From: Costus lasius
Lineage: Eukaryota > Streptophyta > Magnoliopsida > Zingiberales > Costaceae
NCBI GenBank assembly: GCA_027563935.2
Contig: CM050454.1
Location: 24,115,501-24,179,500, forward strand
Length of the DNA stretch: 64,000 nt
Reading direction: 5' to 3'
Below are positions 43,065-57,700 of this stretch, piece after piece. Numbering within the stretch: position 1 is the first letter of the stretch; every line of letters starts with the position of its first letter. The position numbers and the translations under genes were made by a program. A model generated the notes under the pieces. It was not told the origin of the DNA. It did not search any database and worked only from the letters and a program-made list of their open reading frames with translations.

Positions 43065-46000
43065 CTAAAGCTCAGCATCCATATCATCAAAGAGGTAAGC
43101 ATAATTTTTCCTCATATCAGCTTCAGTCTCCCAAGTCGCTTCTTCAACTGATTGATTTCCCCAGATAACCTTCACCAAAGGTATAGTCTTGTTCCTCAGA
43201 ACTTTATCTTTTCTATCCACAATCCGGAGAGGTCTTTCCTCAAAAGTCAAGTCACTCTGAATCTGAAGAGGTTCCAACTCCAACACATGAGATGGATCAG
43301 GATGATATTTCCTCAAAGCAGAGACATGGAATACATTATGCACATGATCCATAGCAGGAGGTAAAGCCAATCGGTAAGCCACTGGACCAACTCTCTCAAT
43401 AATATCAAAAGGGCCTACAAACCTAGGGTTCAACTTGCCCTTTTTGCCAAATCTCATAACACCCTTAGTAGGCGACACCTTCAAGAACACATGGTCCCCT
43501 ACCATAAACTCCAAGGGACGACGACGGTCATCAGCATAACTCTTCTGTCTGTCCCGAGCAATTTTCAGTTTATCCTGAATCTCTCTGACCTTATCAGTAG
43601 TCTCCTGTACTGCATCAGATCTCAAAATCATTCTGTCACCAGTTTCCTCCCAACACAAGGGAGTCCTACACCTTCTCCCATACAAAGCCTCATAAGGAGC
43701 CATCTGAATACTGGAGTGGAAACTATTATTATAAGTGAACTCTATCAAAGATAGATCCCGGTCCCACTCAGAACTCCAATCAACCACATAGGCTCTCAAC
43801 AAATCCTCTAGAGTCTGTATAGTACGCTCCGTCTGGCCATCAGACTGAGGATGGTATGCGGTACTAAAACTCAACTTAGTACCCAAACCCTCCTGTAAAC
43901 TCCTCCAAAATCTGGACAAAAATCGAGAGTCCCTATCAGACACAATATCGACAGGCACTCCATGTAGTCTGACTATCTCATCAATGTACAATCTAGCCAG
44001 TCTCTCCAAAGAATAAGTCATCTTGATCGGAAGAAAATGGGCTGATTTGGTGAGTCTATCAACAATCACCCAAATAGCATCATGACCCAATCTGGTTCTA
44101 GGCAAACCACACACAAAATCCATACTGATGCATTCCCACTTCCACTCAGGAATAGGAAGAGACTGCAACAAACCACCAGGCTTCTGGTGTTCAGCCTTTA
44201 TAGTCTGACAGGTCAAACATCTAGAGACAAAATCATATACCTCTTTCTTCATACCCGGCCACCAAAAGTTTTTCTTGAGGTCCTGATACATCTTAGTCAC
44301 ACCAGGATGTAGAGAATATTTGGAGTTATGGCTGTCCTCCAATATTTCTTTCCTCAAGTTCGGTTCCTCAGGGACACATACCCTTCCACGAAACCGAAGA
44401 ATACCATCATCAGACACACTAAAGTCCTGAACTGCGCCATCAATCAGACTACCCCTGATCTGGAATAATTTCGGATCCACAGACTGCTGATCTCTGATCT
44501 TCTGCAACAAAGCAGACTGTACTCTGAGAAAAGCCACATAACCAGTCTGAACTCTAGGAGAAACACTGATCCTGAGATCTCTGAACTCCTGCAGTAACTG
44601 CCACTCACTGACCCGCAAGGCAGCTACTGAAGCAACTGGATGCCTACTCAGTGCATCCGCCACCACATTGGCCTTTCCGGCCTTATACTGAATAGAGAAG
44701 TCATAATCTTTGATCAACTCCATCCATCTCCTCTGTCTCATGTTCAACTCCTTCTGAGTGAAGATGTACTTGAGACTCTGGTGATCAGTAAACAGATCAA
44801 ATTCCTGACCCAACAAATAATGACGCCATATCTTCAAAGCAAAGACTACGGCCGCCAACTCTAAATCATGCGTAGGGTAGTTCAGTTCATACTCCTTCAG
44901 TTGTCTCGAAGCATAGGCTACCACAGAACCCTTCTGCATCAAGACACAACCCAACCCTTTGCCTGAAGCATCTGTATAGACAGTAAACCTTTCCCCATCA
45001 CTAGGAATAATGAGGATCGGTGTACTAGTCAACCTTCTCTTCAGCTCCTGAAAGCTCTCTTCACACGTATCATCCCAAATAAACTTGGCTTCTTTTCTGG
45101 TCAATTTAGTTAAAGGACCCGCCAACTTGGAGAATCCCTCAACAAATCTCCGGTAATAACCTGCCAAACCCAGAAAACTCCTGATCTCAGTAGCACTAGT
45201 CGGTCTTCCCCAATCAAGAATGGCTTGCACTTTAACTGGATCCACAGACACACCCTGACCAGAAATCACATGTCCCAGAAAACTGATCTTCTCTAGCCAG
45301 AACTCACACTTACTAGCCTTGGCATATAACCGGTTCTTCCTCAGAACCTCCAGTACCTTGCGCAAATCACTGACATGATCTGAAGTAGTCTGAGAGTACA
45401 CCAAGATATCATCTATGAAGACTACTACACAAGAATCAAGCAATTCATGGAATACCCTGTTCATCAAATCCATGAAGACAGCAGGTGCATTCGTCAGTCC
45501 AAAAGGCATAACTAAAAATTCGAAATGCCCATACCTGGTCCTGAAAGCAGTCTTAAATATATCCTCATCCTTGACTCTAAGCTGATAATACCCTGATCTC
45601 AGATCAATTTTAGAGAACACTGTAGCTCCCTGTAATTGATCAAATAGATCATCAATTTTGGGAAGAGGATACTTATTCTTGATAGTCACTTGGTTCAATT
45701 GCCTGTAGTCTATACACATTCTCAGGGTTCCATCTTTCTTCTTTACAAATAGCACTAGCGCTCCCCAAGGTGAAGCACTAGGCCGAATGTACCCTTTCTC
45801 TAACAATTCCTCCAGTTGTTTCTTAAGCTCGGCCAACTCTGAAGTAGCCATACGGTAAGGAGCTCTGGAGATAGGTGCCGTACCTGGCGCCAACTCAATG
45901 CCAAACTCCACTTCTCTAACTGGTGGCAAACCTGAAAATTCTTCAGAGAACACATCAGGAAATTCTTTCACCACCGCCATCTGAGTCAGATCAGAAGTAG

Positions 46001-47180
46001 AATCATCCTGCACCTTAACATGTGCAAGATAACCCTTGCAACCACTGGCAAGTAACTTCCTGGCCTGCAGGAAAGATATCACATGTGGTCCTTGGTCTGA
46101 CACTAGACCTCTCACAAAGATCCGGTTCCCATCAAGCATATTCAAAGTGATCACTTTCTCAAAGCAATCCACAGAGGCATGATGCGAAGACAACCAGTCC
46201 ATTCCTAAGATGACATCATAATCTTGCATGTCTAGGAGGATTAAATCTACCAGAAACTCATAACCCCCTACATGCACTACACAATCAGCACATACAGTGT
46301 CTGTAGATAATGATTTTCCTAAAGGAGTACTAACAGACACAGCATAATCTAGCATCTTAGGTACAACAGGTAAACATGCAGCAAACTTAACAGAGACAAA
46401 AGACAAATTTGCACCAGGGTCAAATAAAATGCGAGCTAACTGATCAAATACAAATAATGTACCTTCCACAACGGATCGGGAAGCTCGTGTATCCTTCTCA
46501 GCCACAGCATAGACTCTAGTCTGGACAGTAGGCTTATCTGCGCCTCTAGGCTGCATCTCAGGCTCTTTGCAGTCCCTGGCCATGTGCCCAGGTTTCTTAC
46601 ATTTGAAGCACACGCCATTCTTCCTATGACAATCTTTCATTAGATGTCCCCTGAGCCCACAATAACTACAAGTCCGGTCCTCTGTGATACTGTTTCTCAC
46701 ATCCCTGGCATCCCTGAACTGTTGCGGTGCATCCCTGGACTGCTGCGGTGCCTTATAAGAGTAAGGCTTATACCTGCTCTTCTTGGTGTCCTTATGTTTA
46801 GGGTACTTCTTACCCTTGCCGCCACTGCCATACTGAGGAGCCGCCGCCTCAGCTGCAGGAACCACTGTCACGGCAACATGAGAACTCCTCTCAGCTATGT
46901 ATCTCTCAATGGTGCGTGCTCGCCCAACAGTCTCATGTCTTTCTTTGGCAAGTCTCACCACGCCCTTCCACCACTCATCTGCGTCCGCACGCATCATATA
47001 GGTGGTCAGACATAACTTATCCTCATCTGAGCAGCGCATGACTTGGAAAATCTTTTCCAAGCACAACTGCCAGTTCTCAGCAGTACTGGATTCTGAGCCC
47101 CCATAAAAAGAACTAGGACCCAGTTTCTGGAATTCACTCACAAGTGAAGCATAGCGCCTGTGAGCGCCCTCCACACACAT
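43065..47180 (-). CDS. gag-pol: gypsy Gag-Pol of T2 left unit, gag-deleted
   Basis: A 1371-codon open frame. Its first residues (MCVEGAHRR) come from 5' leader sequence fused to Gag. Compared with T1, about 246 bases holding the real Gag start and about 80 residues are missing, and a further 264 bases (88 residues, in frame) are missing from the Gag domain at [10 protein letters not shown]. What remains is two CCHC knuckles, protease (FDPGAN), RT (FIDD), RNase H (TDAS), integrase (HHCC, D, D, E) and the chromodomain-like tail. Pol is intact, with CAG where T1 has its stop. A Gag this reduced probably cannot form particles alone, so movement would have needed help from another element. Translation start is uncertain. 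Confidence 0.92.
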   Translation of the reverse strand: MCVEGAHRRYASLVSEFQKLGPSSFYGGSESSTAENWQLCLEKIFQVMRCSDEDKLCLTTYMMRADADEWWKGVVRLAKERHETVGRARTIERYIAERSSHVAVTVVPAAEAAAPQYGSGGKGKKYPKHKDTKKSRYKPYSYKAPQQSRDAPQQFRDARDVRNSITEDRTCSYCGLRGHLMKDCHRKNGVCFKCKKPGHMARDCKEPEMQPRGADKPTVQTRVYAVAEKDTRASRSVVEGTLFVFDQLARILFDPGANLSFVSVKFAACLPVVPKMLDYAVSVSTPLGKSLSTDTVCADCVVHVGGYEFLVDLILLDMQDYDVILGMDWLSSHHASVDCFEKVITLNMLDGNRIFVRGLVSDQGPHVISFLQARKLLASGCKGYLAHVKVQDDSTSDLTQMAVVKEFPDVFSEEFSGLPPVREVEFGIELAPGTAPISRAPYRMATSELAELKKQLEELLEKGYIRPSASPWGALVLFVKKKDGTLRMCIDYRQLNQVTIKNKYPLPKIDDLFDQLQGATVFSKIDLRSGYYQLRVKDEDIFKTAFRTRYGHFEFLVMPFGLTNAPAVFMDLMNRVFHELLDSCVVVFIDDILVYSQTTSDHVSDLRKVLEVLRKNRLYAKASKCEFWLEKISFLGHVISGQGVSVDPVKVQAILDWGRPTSATEIRSFLGLAGYYRRFVEGFSKLAGPLTKLTRKEAKFIWDDTCEESFQELKRRLTSTPILIIPSDGERFTVYTDASGKGLGCVLMQKGSVVAYASRQLKEYELNYPTHDLELAAVVFALKIWRHYLLGQEFDLFTDHQSLKYIFTQKELNMRQRRWMELIKDYDFSIQYKAGKANVVADALSRHPVASVAALRVSEWQLLQEFRDLRISVSPRVQTGYVAFLRVQSALLQKIRDQQSVDPKLFQIRGSLIDGAVQDFSVSDDGILRFRGRVCVPEEPNLRKEILEDSHNSKYSLHPGVTKMYQDLKKNFWWPGMKKEVYDFVSRCLTCQTIKAEHQKPGGLLQSLPIPEWKWECISMDFVCGLPRTRLGHDAIWVIVDRLTKSAHFLPIKMTYSLERLARLYIDEIVRLHGVPVDIVSDRDSRFLSRFWRSLQEGLGTKLSFSTAYHPQSDGQTERTIQTLEDLLRAYVVDWSSEWDRDLSLIEFTYNNSFHSSIQMAPYEALYGRRCRTPLCWEETGDRMILRSDAVQETTDKVREIQDKLKIARDRQKSYADDRRRPLEFMVGDHVFLKVSPTKGVMRFGKKGKLNPRFVGPFDIIERVGPVAYRLALPPAMDHVHNVFHVSALRKYHPDPSHVLELEPLQIQSDLTFEERPLRIVDRKDKVLRNKTIPLVKVIWGNQSVEEATWETEADMRKNYAYLFDDMDAEL

Positions 47181-47271
47181 ACCATAGTCAGGAAAACAAA
47201 CATAAACCTATCAGGTGTCTAGCAATACACAAACATGTTTTCCCCCCGAACTAAGTTTTAGCTAGCCAACT

Positions 47272-47283
47272 GCTCTGATACCA
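47272..47283 (-). promoter_or_regulatory. primer-binding site of T2 left unit
   Basis: The minus strand reads TGGTATCAGAGC three bases after the middle LTR, which acts as 5' LTR of this unit. Confidence 0.9.
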
Positions 47284-47286
47284 TTC

Positions 47287-50200
47287 TGTAACATCCCACA
47301 TTCTTAACCCCAAACAAAGAACACAATCACAAAGGGAATAGGATGTTTCATATAAGATCGATCAAATGCTAGGTAAAACCGAGTTCAAGAAAACACGATC
47401 TGAAAATTTTCAAAACTCCAAACACATAAAATCTTCGAATCACAAATCATAAATCTCATAAAGGTACCTGCCACCACGCAATACGTGCACTAGACATATG
47501 CACGTTACAGTTGTATCAAAACCGATTGCAAAAATACACATCAACTCCAATTTCAAAACAAATCCACAAAATCGATTTTATAAACTAATACCAAACACCG
47601 AAACCAGGCTGAAGCCCGCGGTGACACAAGAATCAACATCATTTAACTGCCACAGTCTGGCAACACAATTTTTCATAGTTCACATGGTTCACATCACATG
47701 GTTCACATAAATCATAAAATTCATATTCGGCCACAGCCAGCCTCAAATTAATTAAGCATAAACATGGGGCCACAACCGGCATCATAAGCATAAATCACAA
47801 CATCAATATCATGCTAACTGCGCTCCTGCTCTATACCTGAAAATAGTGAGGGGTGAGCTACACAGCCCAGTGAGTGGATAGTCTAATTGACCATCCATAA
47901 CATACACTCAAAAATATAGGCAGATTGTTTTAAAAATCTTTAACAGGAACATAATGTCAACATATCACCAGATTAAATATACAGAAGTCACATAAACAGT
48001 CAGATGTACACACTAACATAATCAACTCAGGTTCTAAACAAACTCAGGTTCTAGAGTTATACTCTAAACCAACTAAACACACATATTCTAAACCAACTAA
48101 ACACACCAACACATTTTTAACCTAGTTGTCCAGCATATTCAGTAGTGACCAATATGGTCTAACCCGGCTTGGCCAAAGCACTGGGAGCTGCAAAATCTCG
48201 TGCAACACATAAACATGGACAGTGAATAGAATCAGGAGGTGGCCCCCGTCAGGTCACGACGTGGCACGCTGGTCTATCACGCCATAACATAAAACGAGAA
48301 TAGAATCAGGAGGTGGCCCCCGTCAGGTCACGACGTGGCACACTGGTCTATCACGCCATAACATAAAACGAGAATGATGACATCAAGAGGTGGCCCCTGT
48401 CTGATCAGGACATGGCACTTTGGGTCTTATATCATTCCCAACACAAAACGAGAATGGTGACATCAAGAGGTGGCCCCTGTCTGACCAAGACATGGCACTT
48501 TGGGTCTTATACCATTCCCAACACATAAAAGAGTAATGACATCAAGAGGTGGCCCCTGTCTGACCAAGACATGGCACTTTGGGTCAAAACCCGTTCTCCC
48601 AAAAGGTTCCTACTGGACAACACACATATCTTATTTCACATTTCACAAAGGTGGACTCCTAAGTGTCAACTAGACTCTAGGATAGCCATCACAAAATCAC
48701 ATCGGCATGCTGAACATCAACCCCCATCACAATAATCACAATAGGCAGGCTGAACATCAACCTCCTCACATATCACAATACAGGGCTGAAATTCAAACCC
48801 TTAACATATCACATAACAGGGCTATCCCCTTGAGTTCATAGTTACACCTAGCCTTAGTCCTAACCATCACATAATCACAACACATAATATTCGAACCTCA
48901 TAACCACATAATTTTCGAATTTCACATAACCACATAATATTCACATATTCAAAGATCACTTAACATGCCAAAAATCACAAATCACAATATTTAAAAATCA
49001 CATAACATAGTGTAGTCCTTAAATTTCAGGCTGGTCAGTTCAGTGTAATTTTGCTAAGTTATCAACCAATGTTCTCTATCAATATTTCATGTCATTACTT
49101 TCTACATACACCATTCAATTAAAAATACATAATAATACAGAAAATTCACCAAATTTCGTTCACAATTAACATAAATGTAGAATATCACAACTTCATAGTT
49201 TTCTACTAGTTCTGATAACAAAAGACTGAAATACCCCTAGTTCAAAGTTTAAGTCATGCAGGAAAAGTTATCCAAAAATTTCGTAAAAATATTCATTACA
49301 TCCCTCATGATCCCTAGATTCGAGATTTCAAGTTTTCCCCAATTTTAACTAGAAAATTTACCGAATTACCCCTAGGTCAATGTCAGTCAACAGAAACTTT
49401 TATTTCTAAAAATTCTCAAAAAATTACAGTAGAGTCCTCATATACCTAATTTCATGAATATCAAGTTTTCCCCAAATTTTACCCATGCATTTGGGCGTAA
49501 CTTCATGAAGAAGGGTCGAAATTCTCATTCAAGCCCTAAACTTCATGCAATTGAAAAACTAAAGCTACATACATGCTTAAACAAGGTCTAATTGATGATT
49601 AGAAGCCTTAAAAATGAAAAGCCCTAATTCTCATACAATCTAGGGTTTTCGAAATTTTAGGGAAAACATAGAAACATGTACAAAAATTGAAATTAAGGGT
49701 TCATGCCATGTTTCTAAGCAATAATCTCAAGCATACATGGATTAAGTGGAAGAGAAAATCCACTCACCTCTTAAACCGAAAATTTTCCACAAAAGAAATC
49801 GTTCAAAGCCTTTGATGTCACCACCAAACACCAAGGAAATTTCTTCACTTCAAGGAAAAATCGCCAAGGGGAAGAAGATGAAGAAAATCACCTCAACAAC
49901 TCCAAGAATCGCCTTCTTCTTTGCCCTAGCCGCCCCAAGATTTCCTCAAGCCAAAAAAAACGCCCACAATCTCACCCTAGTCGATATTACCACTTAAACT
50001 TTGGGTTTTTAAATTTTAAACCCATTAACCAATTAATTCCAATAGGGTTTAACCCATTTAACTCATAATTTCGAATTTTTCAAACCCAATAACCCATAGT
50101 TAACCAATTAATTTAATTAACTTAACCATTAACCATTCACTTAACCGAAATCCAATAAGGACTTAATTAATATCCAATAAGGATTTAATTAACCAATAAG

Positions 50201-50541
50201 GTCTAATTAATTAACTTACAATTTACAACCCATAAATCCTAATTAATTTATCATGGACAACCAATAATAATTTATCATAAATTAACAGCCAATAATCAAA
50301 TCAATAATCTCTAATTAATTTACAATAAATTAACAACCAAATAAACTCAAATCCATTAATTACAAATTAACAATCAATAAATCAGTTAATTAACAACAAA
50401 ATCTCTAGTTAATTTATCATAAATTAATAATCAATACTCAGGAATAATAACTCAGTCAATAATTTTATTTACATCAATAATTTATCATAATTTATCATAG
50501 AAAATAATGCTTACCAGAACTTAAGATCCTTGGATCTTACA
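47287..50541 (-). repeat. T2 LTR 2 (middle, shared by both units)
   Basis: 3255 bp. It differs from LTR 1 and LTR 3 at 48342 (A here, G at 40836 and 55848), inside the second subrepeat. I found no other difference by reading. Subrepeats are at 48232-48585. Confidence 0.95.
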
Positions 50542-50554
50542 TTCCTCCCTCCTT
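50542..50554 (-). promoter_or_regulatory. polypurine tract of T2 right unit
   Basis: The minus strand reads AAGGAGGGAGGAA next to LTR 2. Confidence 0.85.
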
Positions 50555-50570
50555 ATAAAGCTTTAGTCCT

Positions 50571-53500
50571 CTAAAGCTCAGCATCCATATCATCAAAGAG
50601 GTAAGCATAATTTTTCCTCATATCAGCTTCAGTCTCCCAAGTCGCTTCTTCAACTGATTGATTTCCCCAGATAACCTTCACCAAAGGTATAGTCTTGTTC
50701 CTCAGAACTTTATCTTTTCTATCCACAATCCGGAGAGGTCTTTCCTCAAAAGTCAAGTCACTCTGAATCTGAAGAGGTTCCAACTCCAACACATGAGATG
50801 GATCAGGATGATATTTCCTCAAAGCAGAGACATGGAATACATTATGCACATGATCCATAGCAGGAGGTAAAGCCAATCGGTAAGCCACTGGACCAACTCT
50901 CTCAATAATATCAAAAGGGCCTACAAACCTAGGGTTCAACTTGCCCTTTTTGCCAAATCTCATAACACCCTTAGTAGGCGACACCTTCAAGAACACATGG
51001 TCCCCTACCATAAACTCCAAGGGACGACGACGGTCATCAGCATAACTCTTCTGTCTGTCCCGAGCAATTTTCAGTTTATCCTGAATCTCTCTGACCTTAT
51101 CAGTAGTCTCCTGTACTGCATCAGATCTCAAAATCATTCTGTCACCAGTTTCCTCCCAACACAAGGGAGTCCTACACCTTCTCCCATACAAAGCCTCATA
51201 AGGAGCCATCTGAATACTGGAGTGGAAACTATTATTATAAGTGAACTCTATCAAAGATAGATCCCGGTCCCACTCAGAACTCCAATCAACCACATAGGCT
51301 CTCAACAAATCCTCTAGAGTCTGTATAGTACGCTCCGTCTGGCCATCAGACTGAGGATGGTATGCGGTACTAAAACTCAACTTAGTACCCAAACCCTCCT
51401 GTAAACTCCTCCAAAATCTGGACAAAAATCGAGAGTCCCTATCAGACACAATATCGACAGGCACTCCATGTAGTCTGACTATCTCATCAATGTACAATCT
51501 AGCCAGTCTCTCCAAAGAATAAGTCATCTTGATCGGAAGAAAATGGGCTGATTTGGTGAGTCTATCAACAATCACCCAAATAGCATCATGACCCAATCTG
51601 GTTCTAGGCAAACCACACACAAAATCCATACTGATGCATTCCCACTTCCACTCAGGAATAGGAAGAGACTGCAACAAACCACCAGGCTTCTGGTGTTCAG
51701 CCTTTATAGTCTGACAGGTCAAACATCTAGAGACAAAATCATATACCTCTTTCTTCATACCCGGCCACCAAAAGTTTTTCTTGAGGTCCTGATACATCTT
51801 AGTCACACCAGGATGTAGAGAATATTTGGAGTTATGGCTGTCCTCCAATATTTCTTTCCTCAAGTTCGGTTCCTCAGGGACACATACCCTTCCACGAAAC
51901 CGAAGAATACCATCATCAGACACACTAAAGTCCTGAACTGCGCCATCAATCAGACTACCCCTGATCTGGAATAATTTCGGATCCACAGACTGCTGATCTC
52001 TGATCTTCTGCAACAAAGCAGACTGTACTCTGAGAAAAGCCACATAACCAGTCTGAACTCTAGGAGAAACACTGATCCTGAGATCTCTGAACTCCTGCAG
52101 TAACTGCCACTCACTGACCCGCAAGGCAGCTACTGAAGCAACTGGATGCCTACTCAGTGCATCCGCCACCACATTGGCCTTTCCGGCCTTATACTGAATA
52201 GAGAAGTCATAATCTTTGATCAACTCCATCCATCTCCTCTGTCTCATGTTCAACTCCTTCTGAGTGAAGATGTACTTGAGACTCTGGTGATCAGTAAACA
52301 GATCAAATTCCTGACCCAACAAATAATGACGCCATATCTTCAAAGCAAAGACTACGGCCGCCAACTCTAAATCATGCGTAGGGTAGTTCAGTTCATACTC
52401 CTTCAGTTGTCTCGAAGCATAGGCTACCACAGAACCCTTCTGCATCAAGACACAACCCAACCCTTTGCCTGAAGCATCTGTATAGACAGTAAACCTTTCC
52501 CCATCACTAGGAATAATGAGGATCGGTGTACTAGTCAACCTTCTCTTCAGCTCCTGAAAGCTCTCTTCACACGTATCATCCCAAATAAACTTGGCTTCTT
52601 TTCTGGTCAATTTAGTTAAAGGACCCGCCAACTTGGAGAATCCCTCAACAAATCTCCGGTAATAACCTGCCAAACCCAGAAAACTCCTGATCTCAGTAGC
52701 ACTAGTCGGTCTTCCCCAATCAAGAATGGCTTGCACTTTAACTGGATCCACAGACACACCCTGACCAGAAATCACATGTCCCAGAAAACTGATCTTCTCT
52801 AGCCAGAACTCACACTTACTAGCCTTGGCATATAACCGGTTCTTCCTCAGAACCTCCAGTACCTTGCGCAAATCACTGACATGATCTGAAGTAGTCTGAG
52901 AGTACACCAAGATATCATCTATGAAGACTACTACACAAGAATCAAGCAATTCATGGAATACCCTGTTCATCAAATCCATGAAGACAGCAGGTGCATTCGT
53001 CAGTCCAAAAGGCATAACTAAAAATTCGAAATGCCCATACCTGGTCCTGAAAGCAGTCTTAAATATATCCTCATCCTTGACTCTAAGCTGATAATACCCT
53101 GATCTCAGATCAATTTTAGAGAACACTGTAGCTCCCTGTAATTGATCAAATAGATCATCAATTTTGGGAAGAGGATACTTATTCTTGATAGTCACTTGGT
53201 TCAATTGCCTGTAGTCTATACACATTCTCAGGGTTCCATCTTTCTTCTTTACAAATAGCACTAGCGCTCCCCAAGGTGAAGCACTAGGCCGAATGTACCC
53301 TTTCTCTAACAATTCCTCCAGTTGTTTCTTAAGCTCGGCCAACTCTGAAGTAGCCATACGGTAAGGAGCTCTGGAGATAGGTGCCGTACCTGGCGCCAAC
53401 TCAATGCCAAACTCCACTTCTCTAACTGGTGGCAAACCTGAAAATTCTTCAGAGAACACATCAGGAAATTCTTTCACCACCGCCATCTGAGTCAGATCAG

Positions 53501-54686
53501 AAGTAGAATCATCCTGCACCTTAACATGTGCAAGATAACCCTTGCAACCACTGGCAAGTAACTTCCTGGCCTGCAGGAAAGATATCACATGTGGTCCTTG
53601 GTCTGACACTAGACCTCTCACAAAGATCCGGTTCCCATCAAGCATATTCAAAGTGATCACTTTCTCAAAGCAATCCACAGAGGCATGATGCGAAGACAAC
53701 CAGTCCATTCCTAAGATGACATCATAATCTTGCATGTCTAGGAGGATTAAATCTACCAGAAACTCATAACCCCCTACATGCACTACACAATCAGCACATA
53801 CAGTGTCTGTAGATAATGATTTTCCTAAAGGAGTACTAACAGACACAGCATAATCTAGCATCTTAGGTACAACAGGTAAACATGCAGCAAACTTAACAGA
53901 GACAAAAGACAAATTTGCACCAGGGTCAAATAAAATGCGAGCTAACTGATCAAATACAAATAATGTACCTTCCACAACGGATCGGGAAGCTCGTGTATCC
54001 TTCTCAGCCACAGCATAGACTCTAGTCTGGACAGTAGGCTTATCTGCGCCTCTAGGCTGCATCTCAGGCTCTTTGCAGTCCCTGGCCATGTGCCCAGGTT
54101 TCTTACATTTGAAGCACACGCCATTCTTCCTATGACAATCTTTCATTAGATGTCCCCTGAGCCCACAATAACTACAAGTCCGGTCCTCTGTGATACTGTT
54201 TCTCACATCCCTGGCATCCCTGAACTGTTGCGGTGCATCCCTGGACTGCTGCGGTGCCTTATAAGAGTAAGGCTTATACCTGCTCTTCTTGGTGTCCTTA
54301 TGTTTAGGGTACTTCTTACCCTTGCCGCCACTGCCATACTGAGGAGCCGCCGCCTCAGCTGCAGGAACCACTGTCACGGCAACATGAGAACTCCTCTCAG
54401 CTATGTATCTCTCAATGGTGCGTGCTCGCCCAACAGTCTCATGTCTTTCTTTGGCAAGTCTCACCACGCCCTTCCACCACTCATCTGCGTCCGCACGCAT
54501 CATATAGGTGGTCAGACATAACTTATCCTCATCTGAGCAGCGCATGACTTGGAAAATCTTTTCCAAGCACAACTGCCAGTTCTCAGCAGTACTGGATTCT
54601 GAGCCCCCATAAAAAGAACTAGGACCCAGTTTCTGGAATTCACTCACAAGTGAAGCATAGCGCCTGTGAGCGCCCTCCACACACAT
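50571..54686 (-). CDS. gag-pol: gypsy Gag-Pol of T2 right unit, identical to left unit
   Basis: The 1371-codon product has the same sequence as that of 43065-47180, including the lost Gag start, the 88-residue in-frame Gag deletion and the intact RT, RNase H, integrase and chromodomain-like tail. Identity of both unusual deletions shows that one unit was copied from the other, or both from the same template, after the deletions arose. Confidence 0.92.
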   Translation of the reverse strand: MCVEGAHRRYASLVSEFQKLGPSSFYGGSESSTAENWQLCLEKIFQVMRCSDEDKLCLTTYMMRADADEWWKGVVRLAKERHETVGRARTIERYIAERSSHVAVTVVPAAEAAAPQYGSGGKGKKYPKHKDTKKSRYKPYSYKAPQQSRDAPQQFRDARDVRNSITEDRTCSYCGLRGHLMKDCHRKNGVCFKCKKPGHMARDCKEPEMQPRGADKPTVQTRVYAVAEKDTRASRSVVEGTLFVFDQLARILFDPGANLSFVSVKFAACLPVVPKMLDYAVSVSTPLGKSLSTDTVCADCVVHVGGYEFLVDLILLDMQDYDVILGMDWLSSHHASVDCFEKVITLNMLDGNRIFVRGLVSDQGPHVISFLQARKLLASGCKGYLAHVKVQDDSTSDLTQMAVVKEFPDVFSEEFSGLPPVREVEFGIELAPGTAPISRAPYRMATSELAELKKQLEELLEKGYIRPSASPWGALVLFVKKKDGTLRMCIDYRQLNQVTIKNKYPLPKIDDLFDQLQGATVFSKIDLRSGYYQLRVKDEDIFKTAFRTRYGHFEFLVMPFGLTNAPAVFMDLMNRVFHELLDSCVVVFIDDILVYSQTTSDHVSDLRKVLEVLRKNRLYAKASKCEFWLEKISFLGHVISGQGVSVDPVKVQAILDWGRPTSATEIRSFLGLAGYYRRFVEGFSKLAGPLTKLTRKEAKFIWDDTCEESFQELKRRLTSTPILIIPSDGERFTVYTDASGKGLGCVLMQKGSVVAYASRQLKEYELNYPTHDLELAAVVFALKIWRHYLLGQEFDLFTDHQSLKYIFTQKELNMRQRRWMELIKDYDFSIQYKAGKANVVADALSRHPVASVAALRVSEWQLLQEFRDLRISVSPRVQTGYVAFLRVQSALLQKIRDQQSVDPKLFQIRGSLIDGAVQDFSVSDDGILRFRGRVCVPEEPNLRKEILEDSHNSKYSLHPGVTKMYQDLKKNFWWPGMKKEVYDFVSRCLTCQTIKAEHQKPGGLLQSLPIPEWKWECISMDFVCGLPRTRLGHDAIWVIVDRLTKSAHFLPIKMTYSLERLARLYIDEIVRLHGVPVDIVSDRDSRFLSRFWRSLQEGLGTKLSFSTAYHPQSDGQTERTIQTLEDLLRAYVVDWSSEWDRDLSLIEFTYNNSFHSSIQMAPYEALYGRRCRTPLCWEETGDRMILRSDAVQETTDKVREIQDKLKIARDRQKSYADDRRRPLEFMVGDHVFLKVSPTKGVMRFGKKGKLNPRFVGPFDIIERVGPVAYRLALPPAMDHVHNVFHVSALRKYHPDPSHVLELEPLQIQSDLTFEERPLRIVDRKDKVLRNKTIPLVKVIWGNQSVEEATWETEADMRKNYAYLFDDMDAEL

Positions 54687-54777
54687 ACCATAGTCAGGAA
54701 AACAAACATAAACCTATCAGGTGTCTAGCAATACACAAACATGTTTTCCCCCCGAACTAAGTTTTAGCTAGCCAACT

Positions 54778-54789
54778 GCTCTGATACCA
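54778..54789 (-). promoter_or_regulatory. primer-binding site of T2 right unit
   Basis: The minus strand reads TGGTATCAGAGC three bases after LTR 3. Confidence 0.9.
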
Positions 54790-54792
54790 TTC

Positions 54793-57700
54793 TGTAACAT
54801 CCCACATTCTTAACCCCAAACAAAGAACACAATCACAAAGGGAATAGGATGTTTCATATAAGATCGATCAAATGCTAGGTAAAACCGAGTTCAAGAAAAC
54901 ACGATCTGAAAATTTTCAAAACTCCAAACACATAAAATCTTCGAATCACAAATCATAAATCTCATAAAGGTACCTGCCACCACGCAATACGTGCACTAGA
55001 CATATGCACGTTACAGTTGTATCAAAACCGATTGCAAAAATACACATCAACTCCAATTTCAAAACAAATCCACAAAATCGATTTTATAAACTAATACCAA
55101 ACACCGAAACCAGGCTGAAGCCCGCGGTGACACAAGAATCAACATCATTTAACTGCCACAGTCTGGCAACACAATTTTTCATAGTTCACATGGTTCACAT
55201 CACATGGTTCACATAAATCATAAAATTCATATTCGGCCACAGCCAGCCTCAAATTAATTAAGCATAAACATGGGGCCACAACCGGCATCATAAGCATAAA
55301 TCACAACATCAATATCATGCTAACTGCGCTCCTGCTCTATACCTGAAAATAGTGAGGGGTGAGCTACACAGCCCAGTGAGTGGATAGTCTAATTGACCAT
55401 CCATAACATACACTCAAAAATATAGGCAGATTGTTTTAAAAATCTTTAACAGGAACATAATGTCAACATATCACCAGATTAAATATACAGAAGTCACATA
55501 AACAGTCAGATGTACACACTAACATAATCAACTCAGGTTCTAAACAAACTCAGGTTCTAGAGTTATACTCTAAACCAACTAAACACACATATTCTAAACC
55601 AACTAAACACACCAACACATTTTTAACCTAGTTGTCCAGCATATTCAGTAGTGACCAATATGGTCTAACCCGGCTTGGCCAAAGCACTGGGAGCTGCAAA
55701 ATCTCGTGCAACACATAAACATGGACAGTGAATAGAATCAGGAGGTGGCCCCCGTCAGGTCACGACGTGGCACGCTGGTCTATCACGCCATAACATAAAA
55801 CGAGAATAGAATCAGGAGGTGGCCCCCGTCAGGTCACGACGTGGCACGCTGGTCTATCACGCCATAACATAAAACGAGAATGATGACATCAAGAGGTGGC
55901 CCCTGTCTGATCAGGACATGGCACTTTGGGTCTTATATCATTCCCAACACAAAACGAGAATGGTGACATCAAGAGGTGGCCCCTGTCTGACCAAGACATG
56001 GCACTTTGGGTCTTATACCATTCCCAACACATAAAAGAGTAATGACATCAAGAGGTGGCCCCTGTCTGACCAAGACATGGCACTTTGGGTCAAAACCCGT
56101 TCTCCCAAAAGGTTCCTACTGGACAACACACATATCTTATTTCACATTTCACAAAGGTGGACTCCTAAGTGTCAACTAGACTCTAGGATAGCCATCACAA
56201 AATCACATCGGCATGCTGAACATCAACCCCCATCACAATAATCACAATAGGCAGGCTGAACATCAACCTCCTCACATATCACAATACAGGGCTGAAATTC
56301 AAACCCTTAACATATCACATAACAGGGCTATCCCCTTGAGTTCATAGTTACACCTAGCCTTAGTCCTAACCATCACATAATCACAACACATAATATTCGA
56401 ACCTCATAACCACATAATTTTCGAATTTCACATAACCACATAATATTCACATATTCAAAGATCACTTAACATGCCAAAAATCACAAATCACAATATTTAA
56501 AAATCACATAACATAGTGTAGTCCTTAAATTTCAGGCTGGTCAGTTCAGTGTAATTTTGCTAAGTTATCAACCAATGTTCTCTATCAATATTTCATGTCA
56601 TTACTTTCTACATACACCATTCAATTAAAAATACATAATAATACAGAAAATTCACCAAATTTCGTTCACAATTAACATAAATGTAGAATATCACAACTTC
56701 ATAGTTTTCTACTAGTTCTGATAACAAAAGACTGAAATACCCCTAGTTCAAAGTTTAAGTCATGCAGGAAAAGTTATCCAAAAATTTCGTAAAAATATTC
56801 ATTACATCCCTCATGATCCCTAGATTCGAGATTTCAAGTTTTCCCCAATTTTAACTAGAAAATTTACCGAATTACCCCTAGGTCAATGTCAGTCAACAGA
56901 AACTTTTATTTCTAAAAATTCTCAAAAAATTACAGTAGAGTCCTCATATACCTAATTTCATGAATATCAAGTTTTCCCCAAATTTTACCCATGCATTTGG
57001 GCGTAACTTCATGAAGAAGGGTCGAAATTCTCATTCAAGCCCTAAACTTCATGCAATTGAAAAACTAAAGCTACATACATGCTTAAACAAGGTCTAATTG
57101 ATGATTAGAAGCCTTAAAAATGAAAAGCCCTAATTCTCATACAATCTAGGGTTTTCGAAATTTTAGGGAAAACATAGAAACATGTACAAAAATTGAAATT
57201 AAGGGTTCATGCCATGTTTCTAAGCAATAATCTCAAGCATACATGGATTAAGTGGAAGAGAAAATCCACTCACCTCTTAAACCGAAAATTTTCCACAAAA
57301 GAAATCGTTCAAAGCCTTTGATGTCACCACCAAACACCAAGGAAATTTCTTCACTTCAAGGAAAAATCGCCAAGGGGAAGAAGATGAAGAAAATCACCTC
57401 AACAACTCCAAGAATCGCCTTCTTCTTTGCCCTAGCCGCCCCAAGATTTCCTCAAGCCAAAAAAAACGCCCACAATCTCACCCTAGTCGATATTACCACT
57501 TAAACTTTGGGTTTTTAAATTTTAAACCCATTAACCAATTAATTCCAATAGGGTTTAACCCATTTAACTCATAATTTCGAATTTTTCAAACCCAATAACC
57601 CATAGTTAACCAATTAATTTAATTAACTTAACCATTAACCATTCACTTAACCGAAATCCAATAAGGACTTAATTAATATCCAATAAGGATTTAATTAACC

